The notes under the pieces: generated by a model | What the model was told of the DNA's origin: nothing | The model's input: the letters and a program-made list of their open reading frames with translations, nothing else | The model's database searches: none | Program-made: the position numbers and the translations under genes | Assembly: GCA_018661465.1 (NCBI GenBank) | Contig: JABJIC010000024.1 | Location: forward strand, 1-50,172 | DNA length: 50,172 nucleotides | Origin: Gammaproteobacteria bacterium | GTDB taxonomy: Bacteria > Pseudomonadota > Gammaproteobacteria > Pseudomonadales > Pseudohongiellaceae | Direction of reading: 5' to 3' | Shown here: positions 44,207 to 50,172 of the stretch, in pieces | Position numbering within the stretch: the stretch's first letter is position 1 | Layout of the letters: each line of letters starts with the position of its first letter

Positions 44207-44923
44207 TTACCTAATCGTTACAGAGCCATCACTGGCCACATTAAAAGTTGCCACCAGTGGCTTCTCTCCATCGGAGCTGAGACTGGTGCTGGGAAGTTCC
44301 AAGCGCCCATCCTGATGTAGTATCGATCCACGAATGCTGGCAGGCGAGGTGTCACTCTTGGAAAACATATTTATGTAGACTTCATAATCACCTGGTATGG
44401 CCTGGGGACTTAACCAAATTTCGTTGCCAGGGCCGCGGGTATTATCTTCTTCCAGGGCCGCATCGGAACCGGGAAAACTGTCTTCAGCGTAGTAATATTC
44501 ATTGCCCCGAGGGTCAACCACATGCAGGTCCACATCATCACCACTGCCCCAGCTGATTACTACCAATACGAATGTCTGCTGTAGTTGCTGTCGACAGGTA
44601 TCAAACTCTTCTTCGATTGCATCGATCCTGGTTGAACAGGCACCCAATTCCTGTTGCAAAGATGCGGTTTGAGTAACTGCTGCCGCCAATTGAGATTGTA
44701 TTTCCGGCGCATCACTCAGCGCGGCATCGAGAGCAGCTTGCAGTGAAGCTATCTCAGCATCCAGTTCCGCTCGCACCTCTGCAGTTCTTTCTGGTGAATC
44801 ACCTGTGTTCGGGAAAAAAGGAAACAATACAACTGTAATTAGTATGAAGGCACCCAGGGCCGATGCAAACAGGTCCAATGCCGACATGCTAAAAATATTT
44901 ATTTCTCTACTTCGCTTTTTCAT
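44207..44923 (-). CDS. MotB/ExbD-like membrane protein with coiled coil and DUF2135/YfaP-like domain
   Basis: The product has 238 residues. After a basic start, F-S-M-S-A-L-D-L-F-A-S-A-L-G-A-F-I-L-I places an Asp (D17) at the head of a single membrane helix (17-37), the arrangement of the proton-carrying Asp in MotB, ExbD and TolR. A periplasmic coiled coil (43-115) leads to a C-terminal beta domain with W-G-S-G-D-D-V-D-L-H-V-V-D-P-R-G (125-140) and D-N-T-R-G-P-G-N-E (160-168), the DUF2135/YfaP hallmark. There is no OmpA-type peptidoglycan-binding domain. With the MotA/TolQ-like gene of the same operon it should form an ion-driven stator unit. It is 9 bases before the kinase gene. Confidence 0.8.
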   Translation of the reverse strand: MKKRSREINIFSMSALDLFASALGAFILITVVLFPFFPNTGDSPERTAEVRAELDAEIASLQAALDAALSDAPEIQSQLAAAVTQTASLQQELGACSTRIDAIEEEFDTCRQQLQQTFVLVVISWGSGDDVDLHVVDPRGNEYYYAEDSFPGSDAALEEDNTRGPGNEIWLSPQAIPGDYEVYINMFSKSDTSPASIRGSILHQDGRLELPSTSLSSDGEKPLVATFNVASDGSVTIR

Positions 44924-44950
44924 TATTCCTTACGCTTTCTGAATCGCAAT

Positions 44951-45742
44951 TTATTTTTCGTCATCGCCATTAAGTTCGATTGAATACAGAAGAACAGTAA
45001 TGTTGTCCTGGTTTTTTCTTCCTTCTTTCTTTACTGCCTCGATCAAAGTCTTGGCAATTTCATCATTTGCAGCAGTCTCATTTTCATGAATCAAGCTTGT
45101 TATCTGAGTTTCACTCAAAGTCATCAAACCATCGGAAGAAAGTAGTAACACATCTCCCTCGAGAAGACTGAGGGGCTTCTGCGAAGCATCAACCAGTCCA
45201 ATCTCATCACCCATTAGCGCTGAACGCAGTGCATTTCGCTTCGGGTGCATGTTCATCTCATCTTCACTAATTCTGCCTTGAGCTACCATATCGGCCAACA
45301 CAGGCATCATAGAGTGATCTTCATTCACCCGTTGCAAACTACCCTTGCGGTATATCCATAGTGGAGAATCGCCTACACTAATCCAGTGCAGTTGATCTTT
45401 GTATACCACAACCGCAATCAGGGTCGTGCCCATTCCTTCGAGATCAGTATCTTGATCAATTGCTCTCGCCAGTGAACTATTGGACGTTTTTAATGCCTCG
45501 AGAAGTCGAGCTGGAATCCCACCTTGCTGATGGTGATAAGTATCGACAAAGCTCTCGGTGACAGTCTGGCTCGCCCTGGCTCCTGCGGCGTGTCCCCCCA
45601 TGCCGTCAGCAACTACTAACAGAGTATGATCGTCATTTGATGAGGCGCTGTCGCGACCATCGAGTATGCCGAAATCATCTTCCTGATAGTCCCGACTCCC
45701 CTGAGACTGCAATGCAGCAAAACGTTCGTTAGGTGGACGCAT
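44951..45742 (-). CDS. PP2C-family Ser/Thr protein phosphatase
   Basis: The product has 263 residues, a single catalytic domain of normal length. Motifs appear in order: R-D-Y-Q-E-D-D (17-23), V-A-D-G-M-G-G-H (44-51), G-M-G-T-T, W-I-S-V-G-D-S, L-L-S-S-D-G-L and N-Q-D-N-I-T-V. The Asp residues of these motifs bind the metal pair. It is soluble, and the evident opponent of the membrane kinase. Its start overlaps the end of the FHA gene by 14 bases, indicating coupled translation. Confidence 0.93.
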   Translation of the reverse strand: MRPPNERFAALQSQGSRDYQEDDFGILDGRDSASSNDDHTLLVVADGMGGHAAGARASQTVTESFVDTYHHQQGGIPARLLEALKTSNSSLARAIDQDTDLEGMGTTLIAVVVYKDQLHWISVGDSPLWIYRKGSLQRVNEDHSMMPVLADMVAQGRISEDEMNMHPKRNALRSALMGDEIGLVDASQKPLSLLEGDVLLLSSDGLMTLSETQITSLIHENETAANDEIAKTLIEAVKKEGRKNQDNITVLLYSIELNGDDEK

Positions 45743-46418
45743 TCGTGCTGCCGTCTTTTAGATCTTGCCAATCGAAATTGTCCCCACAAAGCGGAATAAA
45801 CATCAGCGTGGTTTCACCGATTGTGATTTCGGCCCTGTCTAGCAATTCAGTCGGAGTAAGAACCGGCTGATCCAGCAGGTAAGTCAAATGATTCCCGCTA
45901 CCATGTTGAATATAATATTTTCTACCCCGCGGGTCATAAGTCAGTATCGAATGCTCCCCTCGTGATATCTGAGCATCACCAAAGTCAACATTGACCCGAG
46001 CTCCACCACCGCGACCAATGGAGTTTGACCCATAGCCACAGGCAAGCACATTACCCACTCCGGGACCTTTTATGACCGCCAGCCATGCAACTACCGGATC
46101 AGTTACAACAGAAGTTGACTCGCTCGTTCTTAAGTTATCTCCCATTTCGAAAAGAACTGTCTTCTCTTCATCCTGCGCCTGTTTTTGTGCACTCTCTGGT
46201 GACTGAACCGAGGCTGCAGCATCTTGATTTGATGCAGGGCTTTCCTGGCCTCCGACTATTCTGGTGAGGTCTTCACTTCCTGAAGTACTCTTAGCTGAAG
46301 CACCCTTGGTACTTTCCTCTGAGGAAGCTGAATTCGCCAACGTAGTTAACTCGTCGTCACGAATTCGTTTGGTTCGCTCTTCGATTATCTTGCCGTCTGG
46401 GCCTCTATAAATAGGCAT
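45729..46418 (-). CDS. FHA-domain protein with disordered Thr-containing N-terminus
   Basis: The product has 229 residues. It opens M-P-I-Y-R-G-P-D-G-K-I-I-E-E-R, followed by a Ser/Ala/Gln-rich disordered stretch (25-84) and E-E-K-T-V-L-F (84-90). The FHA domain covers about 112-210: S-I-G-R (133-136), I-S-R-G-E-H-S (151-157), then N-H-L-T-Y. T87 lies in an E-K-T-V context also found in the kinase linker, so it is a good candidate phosphosite whose binding to an FHA domain would switch assembly (compare GarA/OdhI). It lies 24 bases after the MotA-like gene. Confidence 0.88.
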   Translation of the reverse strand: MPIYRGPDGKIIEERTKRIRDDELTTLANSASSEESTKGASAKSTSGSEDLTRIVGGQESPASNQDAAASVQSPESAQKQAQDEEKTVLFEMGDNLRTSESTSVVTDPVVAWLAVIKGPGVGNVLACGYGSNSIGRGGGARVNVDFGDAQISRGEHSILTYDPRGRKYYIQHGSGNHLTYLLDQPVLTPTELLDRAEITIGETTLMFIPLCGDNFDWQDLKDGSTNAST

Positions 46419-46442
46419 ACTAAGTTCTCTACTCCTTGCCGG

Positions 46443-47234
46443 TTACTTTTCGTAAAGTCGATTGATCAGATTATCCAGGCAGTACTGACCGGATCGATTA
46501 AGAGCCATTTCTTCCCGGCCCTGTGCTATATGCAGGGCAAACATGAGTACCGCAGATTGAATTAAGGCGAGTAGCGTAGTGTAGAACGCCACACCAAGTC
46601 TTCCGGAAATCTCCGCTAGCAGAGTAGGGTCCTGTGGATTTTCTACACCGGCCGCATAATCCAAAGCAAACGCGATGCCCACTACCGTACCAATGAACCC
46701 GAGAGTCGGAATCAACCACACCAGATAGCGAAGCATATTGTATTTAAGTTCGAGCTCGTGTTGAAAAAGCTCAAGAGACGAATTGAATAGGGAGTTTGCC
46801 TGATCAACTGAGCGGCTAGCCTGAAATTGAAGAATAACTCGGGCAATTATTCGCTGTAGAAACAAACCCTGAATACCTTTTTCAGGTTTTACTTTTTGGT
46901 AAACCGGACCAAGGTCATCCGCTCGTAACATCGAGCTTTCATCTTCGGGTAAGTACTGTTTGTCTACCTCGGCCAATTCCACAGTGGACTGGCTGAATCG
47001 CACCCACAGCTCGCCACTACCAATAAAAAACATTAGCCACATAACATTCTGTATAGTGAAGGGATACATGAATCCTTCTGTATGACGGTCCAGTAAGAAC
47101 GCGCCAGCTTGAGAATCAGGACTGGCAAGCAGCATGCTCAATACAGCAACTACCACGACTCCCATGAGAAGAGAAACCCCCAGCACTACAAGGCGGCGAT
47201 TGAGTTCATTGTCTCGCGAGTTAACTTTAGCCAT
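46443..47234 (-). CDS. MotA/TolQ/ExbB-family ion channel subunit
   Basis: The product has 263 residues with four membrane helices (about 14-40, 56-80, 165-192, 213-238) and a cytosolic loop of about 85 residues between helices 2 and 3. The third helix reads W-L-I-P-T-L-G-F-I-G-T-V-V-G-I-A and the fourth A-F-Y-T-T-L-L-A-L-I, both family signatures lining the ion path. The four-helix layout is closer to MotA and ZorA than to three-helix ExbB/TolQ. It should form a pentamer round two copies of the Asp-bearing single-helix protein at 44207-44923. AAGAAGG precedes the ATG. Confidence 0.88.
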   Translation of the reverse strand: MAKVNSRDNELNRRLVVLGVSLLMGVVVVAVLSMLLASPDSQAGAFLLDRHTEGFMYPFTIQNVMWLMFFIGSGELWVRFSQSTVELAEVDKQYLPEDESSMLRADDLGPVYQKVKPEKGIQGLFLQRIIARVILQFQASRSVDQANSLFNSSLELFQHELELKYNMLRYLVWLIPTLGFIGTVVGIAFALDYAAGVENPQDPTLLAEISGRLGVAFYTTLLALIQSAVLMFALHIAQGREEMALNRSGQYCLDNLINRLYEK

Positions 47235-47294
47235 GCCTTCTTTTTACCTTCCTATTTCTATTTGCTTTATATTCTTATTCTTTATGTTGATCTA

Positions 47295-47690
47295 TTAACT
47301 GTCATCGCTGACAATTTCACCGGAAACTGGGTCTCGGTGAACCGGCCCTTCTGGCAGCTCATCCTGAGGTGAAGCTTCGACGAACTGTTTACCTTTGTAT
47401 GCATTTCCAATATTTACCAAATCAGCAATTTTGGAAATTAGCTGCTGCACGGAAGTGTGATATTCACCGAAGCAGAGATTATCAACCTGGTCGACAAAGC
47501 CCTGCTTGATTGCCGTCTTCTGATTGCCCTGCAGGCTGTATGTACCCCCGCTGCTTCCACAATCCGTAAGATAGTATTTATCATCAGCTGTGATCACCAA
47601 TTCAGCGTGGTTTCGAGAAATTGTTGAATCTTCGAGTCGGATATCGGATTCAGCGCTTCGTCCGATTGAATAGGCACTGATTTTTGGCAT
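47295..47690 (-). CDS. Small FHA-domain protein
   Basis: The product has 131 residues. An FHA domain fills residues 1-90: Y-S-I-G-R-S (7-12), I-S-R-N-H-A (24-29) and G-S-S-G-G-T-Y (45-51). A short linker follows and the tail ends P-V-H-R-D-P-V-S-G-E-I-V-S-D-D-S, similar to the N-terminus of the other FHA protein (P-I-Y-R-G-P-D-G-K-I-I). It lies 60 bases before the MotA-like gene and is likely a cytosolic adaptor reading phosphothreonines made by the operon's kinase. Confidence 0.88.
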   Translation of the reverse strand: MPKISAYSIGRSAESDIRLEDSTISRNHAELVITADDKYYLTDCGSSGGTYSLQGNQKTAIKQGFVDQVDNLCFGEYHTSVQQLISKIADLVNIGNAYKGKQFVEASPQDELPEGPVHRDPVSGEIVSDDS

Positions 47691-47774
47691 GGGCTTCCAG
47701 TACAGGTCGAATGATTATGAAGTCTAGAGAATAACTGGCGAAAAAAACGATGTCCAAGGAAATATTCAGCTAAA

Positions 47775-48971
47775 TCAAGATGATGAATTTTTCTCGATCA
47801 CTCCGAACGCCAATAGCTTCTTAATGCACTCCACGGCATCTGCTTCCTCAAGAGAGGAAAAGTCGCCGACACCGAAGGGATTGCCCGAAAGGGCTGCTTC
47901 GACTCCATCTAGGGCAGTGCCATCGAAATGAACATCACCTCCTCCGCAGACGATAATCAAATCTGAATCTTCGCCGCTACGAAGCAATGCCTGACTATTC
48001 GAGCGTCGCTGGAATCTGCTCTCAGACTTTATCTCAGTCTGCGCCGATGAAACGCCGCCCCGAAAATCAGGCCCACGAGTACGTACAAACTGATCAACAA
48101 ATAACTCGAATACTTCATCGAAATTGGCTTCAGCTTTAAAATCATCCACCAAGCGATTGAAGTATTCACGACTCTGCTCAATATCATAGTCTTCTTCGGC
48201 AAAGCCTGGCGGCAATGATCGTCTAAACTCTGGCTTTCTCAGTGCCACTTCGGACAAGGCTTCTAACATCAGGTCCGCCCAGCTTTTCACAATCATACCA
48301 ACAGTTACATGCAATGAAGCTTCATCTCCGATCGTAGAGGCATCGTGCATCAGTCCGCGAGGAATATAGACGCAGTCTCCCGCATTTAGCACAAATTCCT
48401 CTATAACCTCACCTGCTTCATGCACATTGGGTTTAAAATTTTCGCCGCGATATGGATTTTCGATCGGCTTACGGTAGAGCTTCCAGTTCTTTTTCCCGGA
48501 AATCTGCATAACAAACACATCATGATCATCATAATGAGTATCAAAACCTTTGTTATTGGGTGGTGTCAGATAGATATTAGTCTGAACATGAGTGCTAAAT
48601 ATCTTCTCAAGAGCACGACAGAAATGGGCCAACACTTCATCGGCGAGATGTAACTGGGGAAGGATAATTGTCGCGCCCTGCTGATAGTGTCGAACCACTG
48701 CTCCGCGATCAATATTTCCATTACTAAACGTATAATTTGATCGTGTGATAGATGGCTCGCTGCGAGCCATTCGCAAGGCCTCTGGAGGCAACTCTGAATT
48801 CGCGATCACTTCATCGATGCGATCTATGCTTAGTAGATCAGAATACCGCTTTGGATCATCGTGTAAGCTGTGTAGAGATTTGTTTTCATGGAACTCTTCG
48901 AAAAAATGCTGACGCGTAACCCCTTCTAGCATATGTTTGAAGGCGTCATGCTCCCAAGGGTATGAACTCAT
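47775..48971 (-). CDS. JmjC/cupin-like Fe(II)/2-oxoglutarate protein hydroxylase (ROX/YcfD-like)
   Basis: The product has 398 residues. The JmjC core has T-H-Y-D-D-H-D-V-F-V-M-Q-I-S-G-K-K-N-W-K-L-Y (145-166) with iron ligands H146 and D148, and Y-I-P-R-G-L-M-H-D-A (202-211) with H209; K164 probably holds 2-oxoglutarate. A helical dimerisation region and a winged-helix-like C-terminus complete the layout of ribosomal oxygenases such as YcfD, which hydroxylates an Arg of uL16. Here the gene follows 14 bases after a gene for a secreted protein with twelve D-x-N-D...G-N-G-R-G repeats, so Asp, Asn or Arg in those repeats is an attractive substrate. This target is inferred. Confidence 0.88.
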   Translation of the reverse strand: MSSYPWEHDAFKHMLEGVTRQHFFEEFHENKSLHSLHDDPKRYSDLLSIDRIDEVIANSELPPEALRMARSEPSITRSNYTFSNGNIDRGAVVRHYQQGATIILPQLHLADEVLAHFCRALEKIFSTHVQTNIYLTPPNNKGFDTHYDDHDVFVMQISGKKNWKLYRKPIENPYRGENFKPNVHEAGEVIEEFVLNAGDCVYIPRGLMHDASTIGDEASLHVTVGMIVKSWADLMLEALSEVALRKPEFRRSLPPGFAEEDYDIEQSREYFNRLVDDFKAEANFDEVFELFVDQFVRTRGPDFRGGVSSAQTEIKSESRFQRRSNSQALLRSGEDSDLIIVCGGGDVHFDGTALDGVEAALSGNPFGVGDFSSLEEADAVECIKKLLAFGVIEKNSSS

Positions 48972-48985
48972 AACAATTCCTGTGA

Positions 48986-49849
48986 CTACTTTTCTCGAAC
49001 GGGGTTCTTGATGGCAGCAGCCTTGTCGCTTGGAGCTTTAATAACCGAGCTTGGATTAGTGGGCTCTTTTGGCCGTGTATCCGTTGGCTCTACGACAGTT
49101 CCTCTTCCGTTACCGGCTGAGTCAGTTGAGTCTGAATCAGTCTTGCCGGTTCCACGTCCGCTTCCTACCGAGTCATTAGCATCTGAATCGGTGAAACCGC
49201 TTTCGCCCCGGCCATTGCCAACTGAATCGTTAGAATCAGAATCGGTCACCCCTGTTCCACGACCATTGCCAGCCGAGTCATTGGCATCAGCATCAGTTAT
49301 CCCGGACTCGCCTCGGCCATTGCCGGCAGAATCATTGGAATCGGAGTCAGTAACTCCTGAACTTCCACGACCATTGCCTGCTGCGTCATTAGAATCGGAA
49401 TCGGTAACACCACTTTCGCCCCGTCCATTGCCGAAGGTATCGTTGGCATCAGAATCGGTTACTCCTGAGCCTCCTCGGCCATTGCCTGCTGCATCATTGG
49501 CATCGGAATCAGTTGCTCCCGAACTTCCCCTACCGTTGCCCGCAGTATCGTTTGCATCCCCGTCGGTGACACCGGTACTGCTTCCACGGCCTCCTCCTAT
49601 CGGGTCATTGGCATCGGAATCAGTTGCTCCCGAACTTCCCCTACCGTTGCCCGCAGTATCGTTTGCATCCCCGTCGGTGACACCGGTACTGCTTCCACGG
49701 CCTCCTCCTATCGGGTCATTGGGATCGGAATCCGTAGCTCCGGCGGAGGCACTGCCGGTGACGACACCCATGCTACCAGTGACCACCGTGCCAGAAACCA
49801 GTTTCAGAAAGGACCTGCGACGTAACTTTTTCTTGATTGCCATATCCAT
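48986..49849 (-). CDS. Tat-exported protein with twelve Asp/Asn/Gly/Arg repeats
   Basis: The product has 287 residues (285 if ATG 49843 is used). The twin-arginine signal R-R-R-S-F-L-K-L-V-S-G-T-V-V is cut near G-S-A-S-A around residue 36. Residues 37-251 are twelve repeats of 17-19 residues with consensus G-x-T-D-S-D-x-N-D-x-x-G-N-G-R-G-x-S. A Pro/Lys tail follows. The Asp pattern resembles Ca-binding thrombospondin-3/dockerin loops, and Tat export would suit folding with metal in the cytosol; a repetitive modified precursor is an alternative. It is the first gene of the ten-gene operon and lies 14 bases before the JmjC gene. I do not recognise a named family. Confidence 0.85.
   Translation of the reverse strand: MDMAIKKKLRRRSFLKLVSGTVVTGSMGVVTGSASAGATDSDPNDPIGGGRGSSTGVTDGDANDTAGNGRGSSGATDSDANDPIGGGRGSSTGVTDGDANDTAGNGRGSSGATDSDANDAAGNGRGGSGVTDSDANDTFGNGRGESGVTDSDSNDAAGNGRGSSGVTDSDSNDSAGNGRGESGITDADANDSAGNGRGTGVTDSDSNDSVGNGRGESGFTDSDANDSVGSGRGTGKTDSDSTDSAGNGRGTVVEPTDTRPKEPTNPSSVIKAPSDKAAAIKNPVREK
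49501..49722. repeat. Near-exact 111-bp tandem duplication
   Basis: The block starting CATCGGAATCAGTTGCTCCC at 49501 recurs at 49612 with almost no change over 111 bases. It encodes two protein repeats (37 residues), and the other repeats of the gene differ far more, so this duplication is recent. Confidence 0.9.
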
Positions 49850-49900
49850 AGCCTTTATTAACTACTTATTACTCTCGAGAATATCATTGTTACTGAGCAT

Positions 49901-49960
49901 TAATAAGTGGGTTCGAAATATTTATAGTGGGTTCGAATCATTTAGAGTGGGTTCGAAGCA
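49901..49960. repeat. Three direct 20-bp repeats upstream of the ten-gene operon
   Basis: Units start at 49901, 49921 and 49941, each containing AGTGGGTTCGAA followed by an AT-rich half ending in TTT; a decayed fourth follows at 49961. The period is exactly 20 bases, close to two helical turns. The array lies 52-111 bases upstream of the Tat-repeat gene start on the minus strand, a good place for cooperative regulator sites. The TTCGAA core is palindromic. Confidence 0.85.
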
Positions 49961-50097
49961 TTTAATTGGGATCAGTTTCTCATTGATTCGGTATTTTACA
50001 ATTACAGTTTACGAAACCTGACTAAAAGCGAATTTGAATCGCTATCACTTTACTAGACACCTTTCAGTCATACAAAATGGCTATAAGAGAGGTGAAT

Positions 50098-50172
50098 ATG
50101 AGCAACAATCGATACACAGAAGAATTTAGAATAGAAGCGGTCAAGCAAGTAGTTGATCGAGGCCACAGTGTC
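50098..50172 (+). CDS. IS3-family transposase OrfA, N-terminal 25 residues (partial)
   Basis: An ATG preceded by AGAGAGGTGAAT opens the frame M-S-N-N-R-Y-T-E-E-F-R-I-E-A-V-K-Q-V-V and continues to the window edge. The Y-[ST]-E-E-F-[KR]-x-E-A-V-K-x-V block is the start of IS3/IS911-type OrfA DNA-binding proteins with a helix-turn-helix. The left end of this element must lie within the roughly 80 bases upstream, possibly at the TGA at 50019, but the inverted repeat cannot be confirmed because the other end is outside the window. Confidence 0.85.
   Translation, partial: MSNNRYTEEFRIEAVKQVVDRGHSV

Noticed and set aside
49501..49722. CRISPR-like repeat
   Set aside because: The 111-bp units are in-frame coding repeats within one gene.
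39858..49849. Zorya or type VI secretion locus
   Set aside because: There is a MotA/MotB-like pair and FHA/kinase/phosphatase set, but no ZorC/D helicase or nuclease genes and no T6SS structural genes in the window.
49901..49960. CRISPR array or tRNA remnant/att site
   Set aside because: The period is only 20 bases with no unique spacers. The core GTGGGTTCGAA resembles a tRNA T-loop, but the 3' half of the T-stem and acceptor are absent in all three units.
49008..50021. Long + strand open frame rich in Pro, Leu, Glu and Ser
   Set aside because: It is the mirror of the repetitive Tat-exported gene on the other strand. The minus frame has a twin-arginine signal, a ribosome site and operon context.
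1..50172. Composite transposon bounded by two copies of the same IS3 element
   Set aside because: The visible ends are short and do not show a shared terminal sequence, and the 50-kb interval contains housekeeping-type genes such as slyD and yeeN. Identity of the two IS elements cannot be shown.

Overview
The window looks like chromosomal DNA of a Gram-negative, TonB-using heterotroph, most likely a (marine-type) gammaproteobacterium. This is inferred from SlyD, a YeeN-type YebC protein, two TonB-dependent receptors, a periplasmic PQQ dehydrogenase, Tat substrates and a YidK-like symporter. The GC content is moderate and no rRNA or tRNA gene was seen. Both ends run into IS3-family insertion sequences: the 3' end of a transposase at the left edge, next to a truncated host gene, and the first codons of an OrfA at the right edge.

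Left part (0.3-12 kb): a small secreted SnoaL-like protein; a Met-rich TonB-dependent receptor, possibly for copper, with a perfect FNR/ANR-type box upstream; a second large TonB-dependent receptor with codon use suggesting high expression; a small periplasmic protein; a PQQ-dependent dehydrogenase; a small secreted lipocalin-like protein; and a class-V PLP enzyme.

Metabolic part (12.4-20 kb, all +): a betaine/choline-type ABC transporter whose permease-binding-protein fusion is split by one in-frame TAG. It is followed by a YidK-like symporter, a Gfo/Idh/MocA oxidoreductase, a xylose-reductase-like aldo-keto reductase and a TauD/SyrP-like dioxygenase. The last four look like one catabolic unit for an unknown small molecule.

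Middle part (20-32 kb): a SLOG-like protein with four membrane segments (candidate nucleotide-sensing membrane effector), an atypical receiver-GAF protein, a TPR protein overlapping a prolyl-hydroxylase-like oxygenase, azoR-pirin divergent from a LysR regulator, an M24 peptidase, slyD, a region of stacked hairpins, a yeeN-like gene, a VOC protein and a second small 2OG oxygenase.

Right-middle part (32-39.8 kb): an arylsulfotransferase gene broken at a seven-C tract, a DUF1501 protein paired with a large DUF1592/DUF1588-type haem protein, and a secreted DUF5666 repeat protein.

Right part (39.9-49.85 kb): ten closely packed genes on the minus strand form the most striking feature. In transcription order they encode a Tat-exported protein with twelve Asp/Asn/Gly repeats, a JmjC oxygenase, a small FHA protein, a MotA/TolQ/ExbB-like channel, a second FHA protein, a PP2C phosphatase, a MotB/ExbD-like membrane protein ending in a DUF2135/YfaP-like domain, a Ser/Thr kinase fused to a formylglycine-enzyme-like domain, a secreted two-repeat protein, and a trypsin-like protease fused to an FHA domain. 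Three in-phase 20-bp repeats lie just upstream. I read this as a phosphothreonine-controlled, ion-driven envelope complex with an attached protein-hydroxylation module. I do not recognise it as a named system.
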